From Torymus aiolomorphi (taxonomy: Eukaryota > Arthropoda > Insecta > Hymenoptera > Torymidae), in the NCBI GenBank assembly GCA_036365515.1, contig CM070877.1:111554011-111618010 (forward strand): 64,000 bases of DNA, written 5' to 3'. Position numbers and translations under genes: made by a program. Below, in pieces: positions 11,781-25,735 of this stretch. How positions within the stretch are numbered: position 1 is the first letter of the stretch; the number at the start of each line of letters is the position of its first letter. Under the pieces are notes generated by a model that worked only from the letters and a program-made list of their open reading frames with translations, was not told the origin of the DNA and made no database searches.

Positions 11781-13900
11781 ATAATATATTTGCCCCATAG
11801 TAATATTGGTTTGGTTTTTCTATCTTGAGTAGTACGTGTCTGTTCTTGTATTAAAATAACTTTTTCTTGTTCATTAATAATAACTCCAAGGGTCATGAGG
11901 GCACTCGTTCATTTTTGTTAATTCAAAATTAGATTTTTCAGGCAGTACACAATTAGAACTCCTCAACATTATTGGCTATAATTATATATATCTTCAAAAT
12001 GACTCGAAAAAAATCTTTTGGTATAATATCTGTAAAAATAAAAAATCTCACAAAGTATCAAGTTTAAAAAAATGATTGTAGCCATTTAACATTTAGCTAG
12101 TAAGTACTTATCTAATGAAAGTTATTTTCCCCATTGATTGATAGACGAATAGATCAATTTTTCTCATCACCAGTTGACAACTTGAGATCTTTCAAATACA
12201 TAACTAATTAAGTAACTCACGATATGATAACATTTGCAAAATGTATATCTATAAAATAATAGATAGATAAAAATTCTTCTTCTTAGATTGCTAAGAATAA
12301 GTTCTTAACCTAAACAATCTAGCAACTTCTTGAGATCTTTGAAATGTGTTATTAACTAACTCACGATATGATAACATTTGTCCCTCTATATAAAATGCAA
12401 CCAGACATGTTCGGCGCCATGTTGATTTTTTCTCGAAAATCTCGAAGTATATCTCGAAAATCTCGAATCGCATCAATTGCGTCTGCTAAAGTTAGAGGGA
12501 CTAGAGTTTTAAATGCGAACTAGATTAAGTTTTGAATACAAATATTGTAGTAATATGTAAATTGTATTTTGTATTATGTTGACATGTTGTTGTATATTAC
12601 ATTATTGTAATGATTGCATTTGTAATATAATAATATTAAAGAGGCGTATACATTCAAATGTTGCGCCGTGTTGCATGCGCAGAGATGCAACGTGACTGTG
12701 ACGCGCGTCATAAGACGGTCATGCGACCGTCTTAAGATCGTCGAAAATATGAAGCAAATGACCATACTTTGTCAAGTTCCTGATGACGCTTATCGCTATT
12801 TTAACAGATTTGATATTGATAAATGCAACACATATTTGTCTAAAGTTTTTAAAACTCGTATCGTATATTTCTTAAAATAAACTTTTTATATTTAAACTAT
12901 TTTTTTAATAGCAAAACTTAGATTAAAATTAAAATTCATGACGTGACCAAAACTTTTAAGACGGTCATTCTACATCTATATAGATTTATAGGGTTATAGA
13001 TTGGATAAATGCAATACATATTTGTCTAAAGTTTTTAAAACTCCTATATAGATATACATAAACTATTTTTTAACTATCAAAATTACAATTTAAATATATT
13101 TTATTACAAGAATAAAAGTTACAATCACAAAATAATTTATTAGATTAAATTAACTTTATAATGACAAATATTAAATGTAGCTCCTATTACACTATACTCG
13201 GGACTACCGCTTTCAAATGTAGCTCAATCTGAGACACAAAATACAACAAACTTGCGGTTTTTATAGGCGGTGATCACGAATCTGATATAAAAAATAATGT
13301 AATAATGAATTTAAACAAAATTATTTAAACAAATTATTGAGAAATATAATTTTTTGAAACTATAATTACGGAACTGTATTATGTTTTGTTTTTGGGGTTG
13401 CTAATCACGAATCTGATATCAAAAATAATGAAATAATGAATTTAAACCGGATTATTTATTTAACAAACTATTACAAAATAGAATTTTTTGAAACTATAAT
13501 TACGAAACATGTATTAGTGCAAGTAGGCGGGGGATATGAGGTCCACGCATGCAAGGGAGTTATGTAGACATAAAAAAATAAGCAAAACGATTATTTAAAT
13601 AACTTGTAAACCCCAGTAGTCAGGGGATATGAGGTCCACGCATGTAATTTGCCCACCACTAAGCATCGAAGCCGAAGATTGGCTCCGATTGGCTGAGAGT
13701 TGGGTACCTTAATGCACAAGGTACATTATGTAGATACTCATGAATGACAGAAATTTTAAAACGGTAATTTCTCGAAAACACGTAAAATATAGTTACGTCG
13801 TCATTCCTGGAAGCCACATATATGTATTTGCATAAATACTTGACCATTTTGATAGCTTTATTAACAAATTATTAGCAAAATAAAAAAAAAAGAAAATCAG
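11781..13900. other. AT-rich stretch with short direct repeats and one strong hairpin
   Basis: A segment of about 55 bp with CTCACGATATGATAACATTT occurs at 12180-12238 and again at 12329-12380. A 10-bp perfect hairpin with a 4-base loop (TAAGACGGTC and its inverse) lies at 12711-12734, and the half-site AAGACGGTCAT recurs at 12958. No coding sequence is supported. This may be the body of the Helitron whose 3' end is at 13927. Confidence 0.45.
12711..12734. repeat. Perfect 10-bp inverted repeat (hairpin)
   Basis: TAAGACGGTC, loop ATGC, then GACCGTCTTA. This is long and GC-rich for this AT-rich neighbourhood. Function unknown. Confidence 0.7.
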
Positions 13901-13927
13901 CGCGCGAAGCGCGCGTGTCGAACTCTA
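13901..13927 (+). mobile_element. Helitron-type 3' terminus
   Basis: The hairpin CGCGCGAAGCGCGCG (13901-13915) is followed by 8 nt and then CTAG, with T as the next base. A GC hairpin about 10 nt before CTRR, inserted before T, is the known signature of Helitron 3' ends. I could not fix the 5' TC end. A candidate start is near 12382 (TCCCTCTATATAAAATGC), which is weak. Confidence 0.55.
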
Positions 13928-14336
13928 GTATATAAAAAAATACTGACATGTTGTATGTAAGGTTAGATCGATCAGATACGGGTATCTATATATATATAGA
14001 TATACAAGCGTAAGATAGACGACAACCGGAAGTGTTGTAAGAGCTGCAAACCGGACGCCGGAATAAGGAGAAGAAAAGTATAAATCGCACATAAAAAATT
14101 CAGCTCTCTATATCTTCTGAACGAGATAATCTTTTTAAATAAAATGTTTTGATTTGAGTAGAGCAATGAAATGGCTTTCGATTAAGAAGGATATGTTATA
14201 TAGTAAAAACTAACGCAATATACGTAAAAGCGCATTGAATTTTTCGTAGACCCATTTCAATGTATATGTAGCACGGGTCACTCCTTTAGGCTTCTTCTAT
14301 ACTTGCCTTCGGAGCGCTCCCGCCCTATTGAAAAAA

Positions 14337-14452
14337 ATCATGTGACTAATCATATGATTAATCCAGTGATTAATCACATGATTAATCATATGATAAATCA
14401 TGTGATCAATCCTGTGATTAATCATGTGGTTAATCATGTGATTGATCACATG
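14337..14452. repeat. Subterminal array of palindromic ATCATGTGATTA units, left arm
   Basis: About nine tandem copies of a 12-15 bp palindrome-like unit (ATCATGTGATTA / ATCATATGATTA) directly inside the left terminus. A mirror array is at 22460-22647. Multiple closely spaced identical sites at both ends look like transposase or DNA-binding-protein sites, which is inference. Confidence 0.75.
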
Positions 14453-15016
14453 AATTTTTCCAGAATCCAGGAATATGCTCTGCTGAATTTATAACTTAAT
14501 TTATTTATTATCTAGCAGTTTACCACTGCTATATTATAAATGAAAAAAAATAGTTAAATGAAACATTTGCAATATAATATAATTATTTGTATATTACAGT
14601 TATTTAGATAATTAATTCAATTGAAGATATAGACAACATTATTATATTACAATTATAATGTTCCGACATAACTGAAGAATAGGACAAAATAGGAACTTCT
14701 AAATATATTCTGCCCTAATGAAAAGATGGGATATTTGGGTTATTGGGTATAGATGAGCGATTGATATACGATAAATGGGCCCTATGGGTTTTCCTTGCGG
14801 GTCCCATATGACTGATATAAAACTAGTTAACATTTTTTTTTGGATTTCAAACATTTTATTCGAATAATAATCAATATTACTTCTTATACTACTTTGATAA
14901 AAGTATATTTTTATTATAAATTAAGGCTACAACTGTAAATAAACAATAAAGACACGTAACATACCTGTATAAGGGAATAAGATTATTATAAATGATATTG
15001 TTATTAATGTAGAGAA

Positions 15017-15253
15017 ATGATGTTTAAGGAGCCTCGTGCTCGCGCTACTCGACTCCGACCCGTGGTAGCAAATTCACACGAAGCCGGAGCCGAGCGCGCC
15101 CACGTGTACTCGATTTTGGCAGCTACCATGAACAGTTGCGACGACGTCGGCGACAGCGCGAGGAGGCCACTACTTGGCGATGCTTTTTCTATTAAAAAAA
15201 CAGAGAAGATATTTTACATAAAGTCAGCAGCTCAAAATTTTAGAATCGTTTAA
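15017..15253 (+). other. GC-rich patch with 78-residue frame, left arm (mirrored)
   Basis: An abrupt GC-rich patch in AT-rich DNA carries a frame starting MMFKEPRARATR. The mirror copy at 21651-21896 (minus) encodes almost the same peptide, starting MMFNEPRARATR. Conservation is expected for recently homogenised arms, so it is not evidence of coding. No domain recognised. It could be a promoter-like CpG patch. Confidence 0.35.
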
Positions 15254-16617
15254 GCTTTGTGAGTTAACTAATATTTTTTATTCAACAAAATTTTTTCTGA
15301 TTCTTTATTAAAAACCATTTAAAATGAGCCCTGGAACGATATTAGCAAACATTTAAAATGATCCATTTGGAAAGTCTCAGATTCGCTACTTATTAGTATA
15401 CCTTCATCTGAAAAAAAGAAAATAATAAGTACAGCAGAATATTTTTGATTGGACAAAATTTTTACTGAATCTTTATTAAAGTCCCTTTCAAATAAGCCCT
15501 GATCGGTGTTCGCAAACACACTTGAAAAGAATTGTATATTTTTTTAATCTCAGTAGAAACCAAAAATTGGAATTTTTGACAACCTGCTGGATTTGAGATC
15601 TTAATATTATTCATATATCTTATGTCATGCATCTTGTCGCTGAATTTTCTCAAAGCATGAAAAATATATTAAACATCTATTTTCAACAATATTTTCAACA
15701 GGCATTTATACTTTCCTAAATTTTCAATGGGAGATGCTTACACTGTTAATAAACTGTATTTGCAAACTTCATATCTATTCGAAACTGAATTTTATAAGTA
15801 ATCTATTATTATGTGAACCAAAGCTAAAATTAAAATACTATAAAAAAGTTGCAATCAAATTAGTTGAAAGACAATAAAATATGGTGTTCTTATTAAGGCT
15901 TCGTTTCATAAATTTCATAAACTATGTAATCTACAAACTTGTAACTCATTAAGATCCATAATACAATTATTTAATTTTCAACTTACGCTGAATAATTTAT
16001 GAAATTTCGTGAAGCAAAGGCTTAATAAGAAAACCATATTTTATTGAAAATTATTGGTTATGGAGTATACGTCTGTGCATTTGAATTTGCAATTGCTAAA
16101 TTGTCTTTCGACTAACTTGATTGCAACTTTTTTATAGTAATTTATTTTTAGCTTTGGTACACATAATAATAGATTACTTATTAAATTCAGTTTCAAATAG
16201 ATATGAAGTTTACAAAAAGAGTGTATTAACAGTGTAAGCGTCTCACATTGAAAACTTAGGAAAGTATAAGCCTGTTGAAAATATTGTTGAAAATAGACGT
16301 TTAATATATTTTTAATGCTTTGAGAAAATTCAGTGACAAGATCCATGACATGAGATACATGAATAATATTAAAATCTGAAATCCATTGTGTTGTCGAAAA
16401 TATAAATTATTGCTTTCTACTGACATTTAAAAAATATACAATTCTTCTCAAGTGGGTTAGCGAATATCGATCAGGGCTTATTTGAAAGGATCTTTAATAA
16501 AGATTCAGTAAAAATTTTGTAGAATCAAAAATATTCTGCTGTACTTATTATTTTCTTTTTTTCAGATGTAGGTATACTAATAAAGAAAATATAACCACAT
16601 ATACAGATAAAAAGCAA

Positions 16618-17290
16618 ATTTTTTCCCAATCAATATTTTATACAAAAAATTTCAGGATTGAGTAAAGAAAATGAGAATAGTTGAGTTTACACAAAAAATT
16701 GCAAAGAATAACAGCTTTCCACATTAGAGAGGTTAGAAGCGAGAAAGGGCTTACCGAATCTATGCTTTGCAGGTAACTTCGCTGTCTTGTTGTCTCAAAT
16801 GGGTGATCACCTCCAAGTGATGGACGCGACGAAAGAATCAAAACCCACCAGGACACCGTACTACAACCGCCGCTATCATCGCTGGGAACGCCACGGACGA
16901 GACACGCGCACGGCAGCCTCGGTAGGCATTTCTTATACAAACAATTCAATCAGCTGTTGGTGCTACCGTGCCTCGTGCGTGCTTTCGAATTTGCGATAGA
17001 ATCGTCTCGTCCGTGGCGTTCCCAGCGATGACAGCGACGGTTGTAGTACGGTGTCCTGGTAGGTTTTGATTCTTTCGTCGCGTCTATCACTTGGAGGTGA
17101 TCACCCATTTGAGACAACAAGACAGCGAAGTCACCTACATGCATAGATTCGGTAAGCCCTTTCTCGCTTCTAACCCCTCTAATGTGGAAAGTTGTTATTC
17201 TTTGCAATTTTTTGTGAAAACTCAAGTATTCTCATTTTTTTTACTCAATCCTGAAATTTTTTGTATAAAATATTGATTGAGAAAAAATTT
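16618..17290. repeat. Nested inner palindrome with GC-rich core
   Basis: Arms 16618-16912 and about 17005-17290 are inverse copies separated by about 95 bp. The arm includes GGGTGATCACCTCCAAGTGAT and CATCGCTGGGAACGCCACGG. A diverged single copy of the same arm lies at about 31915-32110. It sits inside the 8.3 kb element. Confidence 0.75.
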
Positions 17291-17553
17291 GCTTTTAATT
17301 TGTATATGTGGTTATATTTTCTTTATGATCCATTTGGAAAGTCTCAGATTCACTATACTTATTAGTATATACCTTCATCTGAAAAAAAGAAAATCATAAG
17401 TACAGCAGAATATTTTTGATTCGACAATATTTTTACTGAATCTTTATTAAAGTGCCTTTCAAATAAGCCCTGATCGATGTTCTCAAACCCACTTGAAAAG
17501 AATTGTATATTTTTTAAATGTCAGTAGAAACCAATAATTGGTATTTCCGACAA

Positions 17554-20500
17554 CCTGCTGGATTTGAGATCTTAATATTATTCATATATCTCATGTCATG
17601 GATCTTGTAGTTGATTTTTTCAAAGAATGAAAAATATATTAAATATTTATTTTCAACAATATTTTTGACTGGCTTATAAGTAATAATATTTTTATTTACT
17701 GTCCTAAATTTTCAATAGGAGATGCTTAACTCTATTTGTAATCTTCATATCTATTCGAAACAATTTTATAAGTAATCTATATTATCGTGTGCCAAAGCTA
17801 AAAGTAAATGACTATAAAAAAGTTGCAATAAAGTAGTTGAAAGACAATTTAGCAATTGCAAATTCAAATGCACAGACGTATACTCCATAACCAATAATTT
17901 TCATATAAAATATGGTTTTCTTATTAAGCCTCCGCTTCATGAAATTTCATAAACTATTCAGTGTTAAGTTGAAAATTAAATAATTGTATTATGAATATTA
18001 ATGAGTTATAAGTTTGTAGATTACATAGTTTATGAAATTCATGAAACGAAGCCTTAATAAGAACACCATATTTTATTTGAAAATTATTGAGTAAGTAGTA
18101 TTTGTATGCGCAATGGAATATACAATTGTTAATTGTCTTTCAACTAATTTGATTGCAACTTTTTTATAGTATTTTACTTTTAGCTTTGGTACACATAATA
18201 ATAGATTACTTATAAAATTCAGTTTCGAATAGGTATGAAGTTAACAAATAGAGTGTATTAACAGTGTAAGCGTCTCCCATTGAAAATTTAGGAAAGTATA
18301 AATGCCTGTTGAAAATATTGTTGAAAATAGATGTTTAATATATTTTTCATGCTTTGAGAAAATTCAGCGACAAGATCCATGGCATAAGATATATGAATAA
18401 TATTAAGATCTCAAATCCAGCAGGTTGTCAAAAATACCAATAATTGGTTTCTACTGACATTAAAAAAATATACAATTCTTTTCAAGTGGGTTTGCGAACA
18501 TCGATCAGGGCTTTTTCGACAACCTGCTGGATTTGAGATCTTAATATTATTCATATATCTCATGTCATGGATCTTGTAGCTGATTTTTTCAAAGCATGAA
18601 AAATATATTAAATATTTAATTTCAACAATATTTTTGACTGGCTTATAAGTAATAATATTTTTATTTACTGTCCTAAATTTTCAATAGGAGATACTTAACT
18701 TTATTTGTAATCTTCATATCTATTCGAAACAATTTTATAAGTAATCTATATTATCGTGTGCCAAAGCTAAAAGTAAATGACAATAAAAAAGTTGCAATAA
18801 AGTAGTTGAAAGACAATTTAGCAATTGGAAATTCAAATGCACAGACGTATACTCTATAACCAATAATTTTCAAATAAAATATTGTTTTCTTATTAAGCCT
18901 CCGCTTCATGAAATTTCATAAACTATTCAGTGTTAAGTTGAAAATTAAATAATTGTATTATGGATCTTAATGAGTTATAAGTTTGTAGATTACATCGTTT
19001 ATGAAATTCATGAAACGAAGCCTTAATAAGAACACCATATTTTATTTGAAAATTATTGGTTATAGAGTATACGTCTGTGCATTTGAATTTGCAATTGTTA
19101 ATTGTCTTTCAACTAATTTGATTGCAACTTTTTTATAGTATTTTACTTTTAGCTTTGGTACACATAATAATAGATTACTTATAAAATTCAGTTTCGAATA
19201 GGTATGAAGTTAACAAATAGAGTGTATTAACAGTGTAAGCGTCTCCCATTGAAAATTTAGGAAAGTATAAATGCCTGTTGAAAATATTGTTGAAAATAGA
19301 TGTTTAATATATTTTTCATGCTTTGAGAAAATTCAGCGACAAGATCCATGGCATAAGATATATGAATAATATTAAGATCTCAAATCCAGCAGGTTGTCAA
19401 AAATACCAATAATTGGTTTCTACTGACATTAAAAAAATATACAATTCTTTTCAAGTGGGTTTGCGAACATCGATCAGGGCTTTTTCGACAACCTGCTGGA
19501 TTTGAGATCTTAATATTATTCATATATCTCATGTCATGGATCTTGTAGCTGATTTTTTCAAAGCATGAAAAATATATTAAATATTTAATTTCAACAATAT
19601 ATTTGACTGGCTTATAAGTAATAATATTTTTATTTACTGTCCTAAATTTTCAATAGGAGATGCTTAACTTTATTTGTAATCTTCATATCTATTCGAAACA
19701 ATTTTATAAGTAATCTATATTATCGTGTGCCAAAGCTAAAAGTAAATGACTATAAAAAAGTTGCAATAAAGTAGTTGAAAGACAATTTAGCAATTGCAAA
19801 TTCAAATGCACAGACGTATACTCTATAACCAATAATTTTCAAATAAAATATTGTTTTCTTATTAAGCCTCCGCTTCATGAAATTTCATAAACTATTCAGT
19901 GTTAAGTTGAAAATTAAATAATTGTATTATGGATCTTAATGAGTTATAAGTTTGTAGATTACATCGTTTATGAAATTCATGAAACGAAGCCTTAATAAGA
20001 ACACCATATTTTATTTGAAAATTATTGGTTATAGAGTATACGTCTGTGCATTTGAATTTGCAATTGTTAATTGTCTTTCAACTAATTTGATTGCAACTTT
20101 TTTATAGTATTTTACTTTTAGCTTTGGTACACATAATAATAGATTACTTATAAAATTCAGTTTCGAATAGGTATGAAGTTAACAAATAGAGTGTATTACC
20201 AGTGTAAGCGTCTCCCATTGAAAATTTAGGAAAGTATAAATGCCTGTTGAAAATATTGTTGAAAATAGATGTTTAATATATTTTTCATGCTTTGAGAAAA
20301 TTCAGCGACAAGATCCATGGCATAAGATATATGAATAATATTAAGATCTCAAATCCAGCAGGTTGTCAAAAATACCAATAATTGGTTTCTACTGACATTA
20401 AAAAATATACAATTCTTTTCAAGTGGGTTTGCGAACATCGATCAGGGCTTTTTCGACAACCTGCTGGATTTGAGATCTTAATATTATTCATATATCTCAT

Positions 20501-21330
20501 GTCATGGATCTTGTAGCTGATTTTTTCAAAGCATGAAAAATATATTAAATATTTAATTTCAACAATATATTTGACTGGCTTATAAGTAATAATATTTTTA
20601 TTTACTGTCCTAAATTTTCAATAGGAGATACTTAACTTTATTTGTAATCTTCATATCTATTCGAAACAATTTTATAAGTAATCTATATTATCGTGTGCCA
20701 AAGCTAAAAGTAAATGACAATAAAAAAGTTGCAATAAAGTAGTTGAAAGACAATTTAGCAATTGGAAATTCAAATGCACAGACGTATACTCTATAACCAA
20801 TAATTTTCAAATAAAATATTGTTTTCTTATTAAGCCTCCGCTTCATGAAATTTCATAAACTATTCAGTGTTAAGTTGAAAATGAAATAATTGTATTATGG
20901 ATCTTAATGAGTTATAAGTTTGTAGATTACATAGTTTATGAAATTCATGAAACGAAGCCTTAATAAGAACACCATATTTTATTTGAAAATTATTGGTTAT
21001 AGAGTATACGTCTGTGCATTTGAATTTGCAATTGTTAATTGTCTTTCAACTAATTTGATTGCAACTTTTTTATAGTATTTTAATTTTAGCTTTGGTACAC
21101 ATAATAATAGATTACTTATAAAATTCAGTTTCGAATAGATATGAAGTTTACAAATACAGTGTATTAACAGTGTAAGCGTCTCCCATTGAAAATTTAGGAA
21201 AGTATAAATGCCTGTTGAAAATATTGTTGAAAATAGATGTTTAATATATTTTTCATGCTTTGAGAAAATTCAGCGACAAGATCCATGACATAAGATATAT
21301 GAATAATATTAAGATCTCCAATCCAGCAGG
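17554..21330 (+). repeat. Tandem array of four ~969-bp units, each self-complementary
   Basis: The anchor CCTGCTGGATTTGAGATC starts at 17554, 18523, 19492 and 20460, giving periods of 969, 969 and 968 bp. Each unit begins with a block (GATTTGAGATCTTAATATT...) whose inverse closes the unit (AATATTAAGATCTCAAATCC), and the halves mirror each other around the TTAAGTTGAAAAT region. Differences between units are few, so amplification is recent. A related, more diverged inverted pair occupies 15420-16560. Confidence 0.85.
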
Positions 21331-21650
21331 TTCTCAAAAATACCAATTATTGGTTTCTACTGAGATTAAAAAAATATACAATTCTTTTCAAGTGGGTTTG
21401 CGAACATCGATCAGGGCTTATTTGAAAGGGACTTTAATAAAGATTCAGTAAAAATTTTGTCCAATCAAAAATATTCTGCTGTACTTATTATTTTCTTTTT
21501 TTCAGATGAAGGTATACTAATAAGTAGCGAATCTGAGACTTTCCAAATGGATCATTTTAAATGTTTGCTAATATCGTTCCAGGGCTCATTTTAAATGGTT
21601 TTTAATAAAGAATCAGAAAAAATTTTGTTGAATAAAAAATATTAGTTAAC

Positions 21651-21896
21651 TCACAAAGCATAAACGATTCTAAAATTTTGAGCTGCTGACTTTATGTAAA
21701 ATATCTTCTCTGTTTTTTGAATAGAAACATCATTGCCAAGTAGTGGCCTCCTCGCACTGTCGCCGACGTCGTCGCAACTGTTCATGGTAGCTGCCAAAAT
21801 CGAGTACACGTGGGCGCGCTCGGCTCCGGCTTCGTGTGAATTTGCTACCACGGGTCGGTTTCGAGTAGCGCGAGCACGAGGCTCGTTAAACATCAT
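21651..21896 (-). other. GC-rich patch with 81-residue frame, right arm (mirror of 15017-15253)
   Basis: Inverse copy of the left-arm patch, with a few substitutions that keep the frame open. See 15017-15253. Unlikely to be a gene. Confidence 0.35.
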
Positions 21897-22459
21897 TTCT
21901 CTACATTAATAACAATATCATTTATAATAATCTTATTCCTATATACAGGTATATTACGTGTCTCTATTGTTTATTTACAGTTGTAGCCTTAATTTATAAT
22001 AAAAATATATTTTTATCAAAGTAGTATAAGAAGTAATATTGATTATTATTCGAATAAAATGTTTGTAATCCGAAAAAAAATGTTAACTAGTTTTATATCA
22101 GTCATATGGGACCCGCAAGGAAATCCATAGGGCCCATTTATCGTATATCAATTGCCCATCTATACCCAATAGCCCAAATATCCCATCTTTTCATTAGGGC
22201 AGAATATATTTAGAAGTTCTTATTTTGTCCCATTCTTCAGTTGTGTCGGAACATTATAATTGTAATAACAATAAAGTTGTCTATATCTTCAATTAAATTA
22301 ATTATCTAAATAACTGTAATATACAAATAATTATATTATATTGTAAATGTTTCATTTAACTATTATTTTTCATTTATAATATCAGTGGTAAACTGCTAGA
22401 TAATAAATAAATTAAGTTATAAATTCAGCAGAGCATATTTCTGGGTTTTGGAAAAATTC

Positions 22460-22647
22460 ATGTGATCAATCATATGATTAATCATGTGATTAATCACATG
22501 ATTTTTCCGTCGATAATATCATGTGATTAATCATATGATTGATCACATGATTAACCACATGATTAATCACATGATTGATCACATGATTTATCATATGATT
22601 AATCATGTGATTAATCACTGGATTAATCATATGATTAGTCACATGAT
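22460..22647. repeat. Subterminal array of palindromic ATCATGTGATTA units, right arm
   Basis: About fourteen copies of ATCATGTGATTA-like palindromes, more than in the left arm, with one interruption near 22505-22520. The open frame of M-I-N-H repeats at 22523-22738 is a translation of this array. Confidence 0.75.
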
Positions 22648-22669
22648 TTTTTTCAATAGGGCGCGCTCC

Positions 22670-23085
22670 TTGATGTTAAGAATAATTTTTTTAAAAAACA
22701 TTACAGAAAATTTAAAAGAAAACATAAATGTTTCATGATATTATATAATAGGGGGTTATCCTTATTCATCATTATCAATATTTATCTTCATATGAAATAT
22801 AATCCATAACTACAATTATAAGATTAATTTTATATCACATTATTATATTTTTTAAAATAATCAATTTTTATATATAATTAAAACTTAAATAACTTTCCAT
22901 ATTTATTTGATCCAAATTTTTGTGATTATTCACTGAATGAATATTCGAGCATATCTAGCAAATTTAGAAAAAAAACATTTTTAAAAACAAAATTCAGTCA
23001 GTTTACACATATTTTAGAAAACGATTTTCAGTTGTATTAGCTGTTGCTATAATATTTTTTTTTAACAATTCACACTAAAAATGGG
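22670..23085. other. AT-rich stretch, nothing recognisable
   Basis: No coding, RNA or terminal-repeat signal was found between the palindromic element and the Helitron-like block. Confidence 0.5.
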
Positions 23086-24510
<1,425 letters not shown>

Positions 24511-24560
24511 TGATGTTATATATGTATATATTATGTTAAACCTGGAACATTCTTGCCGGT

Positions 24561-24750
24561 TGATATAAATAAATAAATGAATGAATAAATTTGAAAATTA
24601 ATACTTTTTAATCTTCAAAATAAATTTAATTATAAATATGGCATAATTTGTTGCAAAAATTATAAATTTTGTTATTAAAAATTAATTAAAGGAATCACAA
24701 AATTAAGTTTGAGGAAGCAACGGGCCAATGAATTGGCAGCGGTTTTTTAA
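24561..24750 (+). repeat. Dispersed repeat family member, copy 2 of 2
   Basis: Matches 4768-4963 across almost its whole length, again beginning in an (ATAA)n run and ending with GCCAATGAATTGGC and AGCGGTT. Confidence 0.65.
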
Positions 24751-25148
24751 AAATCAATAAAAAAAAATTTTTATGATTGTTTTTTAATATTTCTTTTATA
24801 ACAAAACAGCAGCCAACATTTTAAGAGGTAATTTACTAAAATAACATCTGTAAATTTAAAAAGATATTTATTTTATTCTTATTTCATTTTTTTTTTAATT
24901 TCATTTTTTTACAATTTAATTATTTTATTTAATACAATGCATATCTATAACCAAAAAAGTGGAATTCATAAAGTAAATCATGACGTTTATTACTTAACTA
25001 TAAGTGAACATTTTTATTATATTGTGTATACATATTTTTTAAACGAAAAAATTGAGATTTCTCTCAAAAATTACGAAAAATTAATTTAATTAATACTTTT
25101 TTTATTCTCATGTTACGAGTGAGCTATCGCAACTTTTAATAATAAAAA

Positions 25149-25223
25149 GTGACGGACCCTGGGATCGAACCAGAGCCGCCGACTCGCGAGTCAGAAACGC
25201 TACCATCAAGCCACGACCGTCAC
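25149..25223 (-). tRNA. tRNA-like sequence, possible tRNA pseudogene
   Basis: On the minus strand the ends GTGACGG and CCGTCAC pair perfectly. There is an A-box-like TGGCTTGATGG and a B box GGTTCGATCC with a five-pair T-stem, followed by TTTTT. The anticodon loop would read CTCGCGA (anticodon CGC), but the anticodon stem is poor and there are one or two extra bases at the acceptor junction. From memory the A-box to anticodon-stem part resembles tRNA-Trp, but the anticodon does not fit. It lies about 170 bp left of E3. A decayed tRNA or tRNA-derived element is more likely than an active gene. Confidence 0.45.
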
Positions 25224-25395
25224 CGCGCGGCTTTCTGCTAATCGGCGTCATATTGTAATCGGACGCCTTGCTTATTTCGTTCTTTTCATATTCGTACGTG
25301 TATCCACACCTAACACTTCCAGGGCTGGAAAAAATCGACGTCCTCGTCGATGAAATCTTCTTTATCGGCTCCATATGCGCTGGTCGGACCTCGTG

Positions 25396-25735
25396 TACGG
25401 AGAAAAATGTTTGTTGAAAAATTACTATGTTGGCTAGTAATAGGGTGACAGACTTGTATTCTGAGCCTATTTAGTATACTTTTAGTAATTACTAATATAA
25501 CATTGATGAAAAATTAATAGAAATGGCTATAAAATTTACTAAGGTAACACAGTAAAAAATTTGAGAGTGAAAGATTAATACGATATAAAGTAAGTTTTAG
25601 TACATATTTTGTATAATTTTTGCCAAAATTTATCACAAATTTGACTATACTACATCGTAAATTTCAGATATTTTAATAATTGACAGAAGATATAAGAATT
25701 TTTACAAGCCAACATAGTAAAAATTGAGTTGTCGT
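25396..25735. mobile_element. CACTG-family related element (E3), right end undefined
   Basis: The left end TACGGAGAAAAATGTTTG resembles the E4 terminus TACACTGAGAAAAATGTTG. AAAAATTACTATGTTGG lies just inside, and its inverse CCAACATAGTAAAAATT lies at about 25707-25725. No TA-flanked CAGTG end is visible on the right, so it is degenerate or truncated. Confidence 0.45.

Larger units (their letters stand above)
14321..22663. mobile_element. 8.3 kb palindromic element with CGCTCC target duplication
   Basis: Both termini read CGCCCTATTGAAAAAAATC inward, and both are flanked by CGCTCC (14315-14320 and 22664-22669), a 6-bp target-site duplication (7-8 bp if one mismatch is allowed). The arms then mirror each other through the ATCATGTGAT arrays, an AT-rich stretch, a GC-rich patch (15017-15190 and 21723-21896) and beyond, to at least about 1.2 kb. 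The interior holds further nested inverted repeats and a tandem array. No transposase, integrase or polymerase frame is visible, so it is non-autonomous. Fold-back-like, Galileo-like or a Polinton-derived deletion product are alternatives, and none is proven. Confidence 0.75.

Noticed and set aside
17554..21330. Possible CRISPR-like or segmental gene array
   Set aside because: Units are 969 bp and palindromic, with no short repeats separated by unique spacers.
14321..22663. Polinton/Maverick assignment
   Set aside because: The 6-bp duplication fits, but no polymerase, integrase, ATPase or capsid gene and the wrong size. Left unclassified.
22523..22738. M-I-N-H repeat peptide
   Set aside because: Translation of the palindromic ATCATGTGAT array.
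25149..25223. Functional tRNA gene
   Set aside because: The acceptor ends pair, but the anticodon stem fails and there are extra bases at the acceptor junction. Kept only as tRNA-like.
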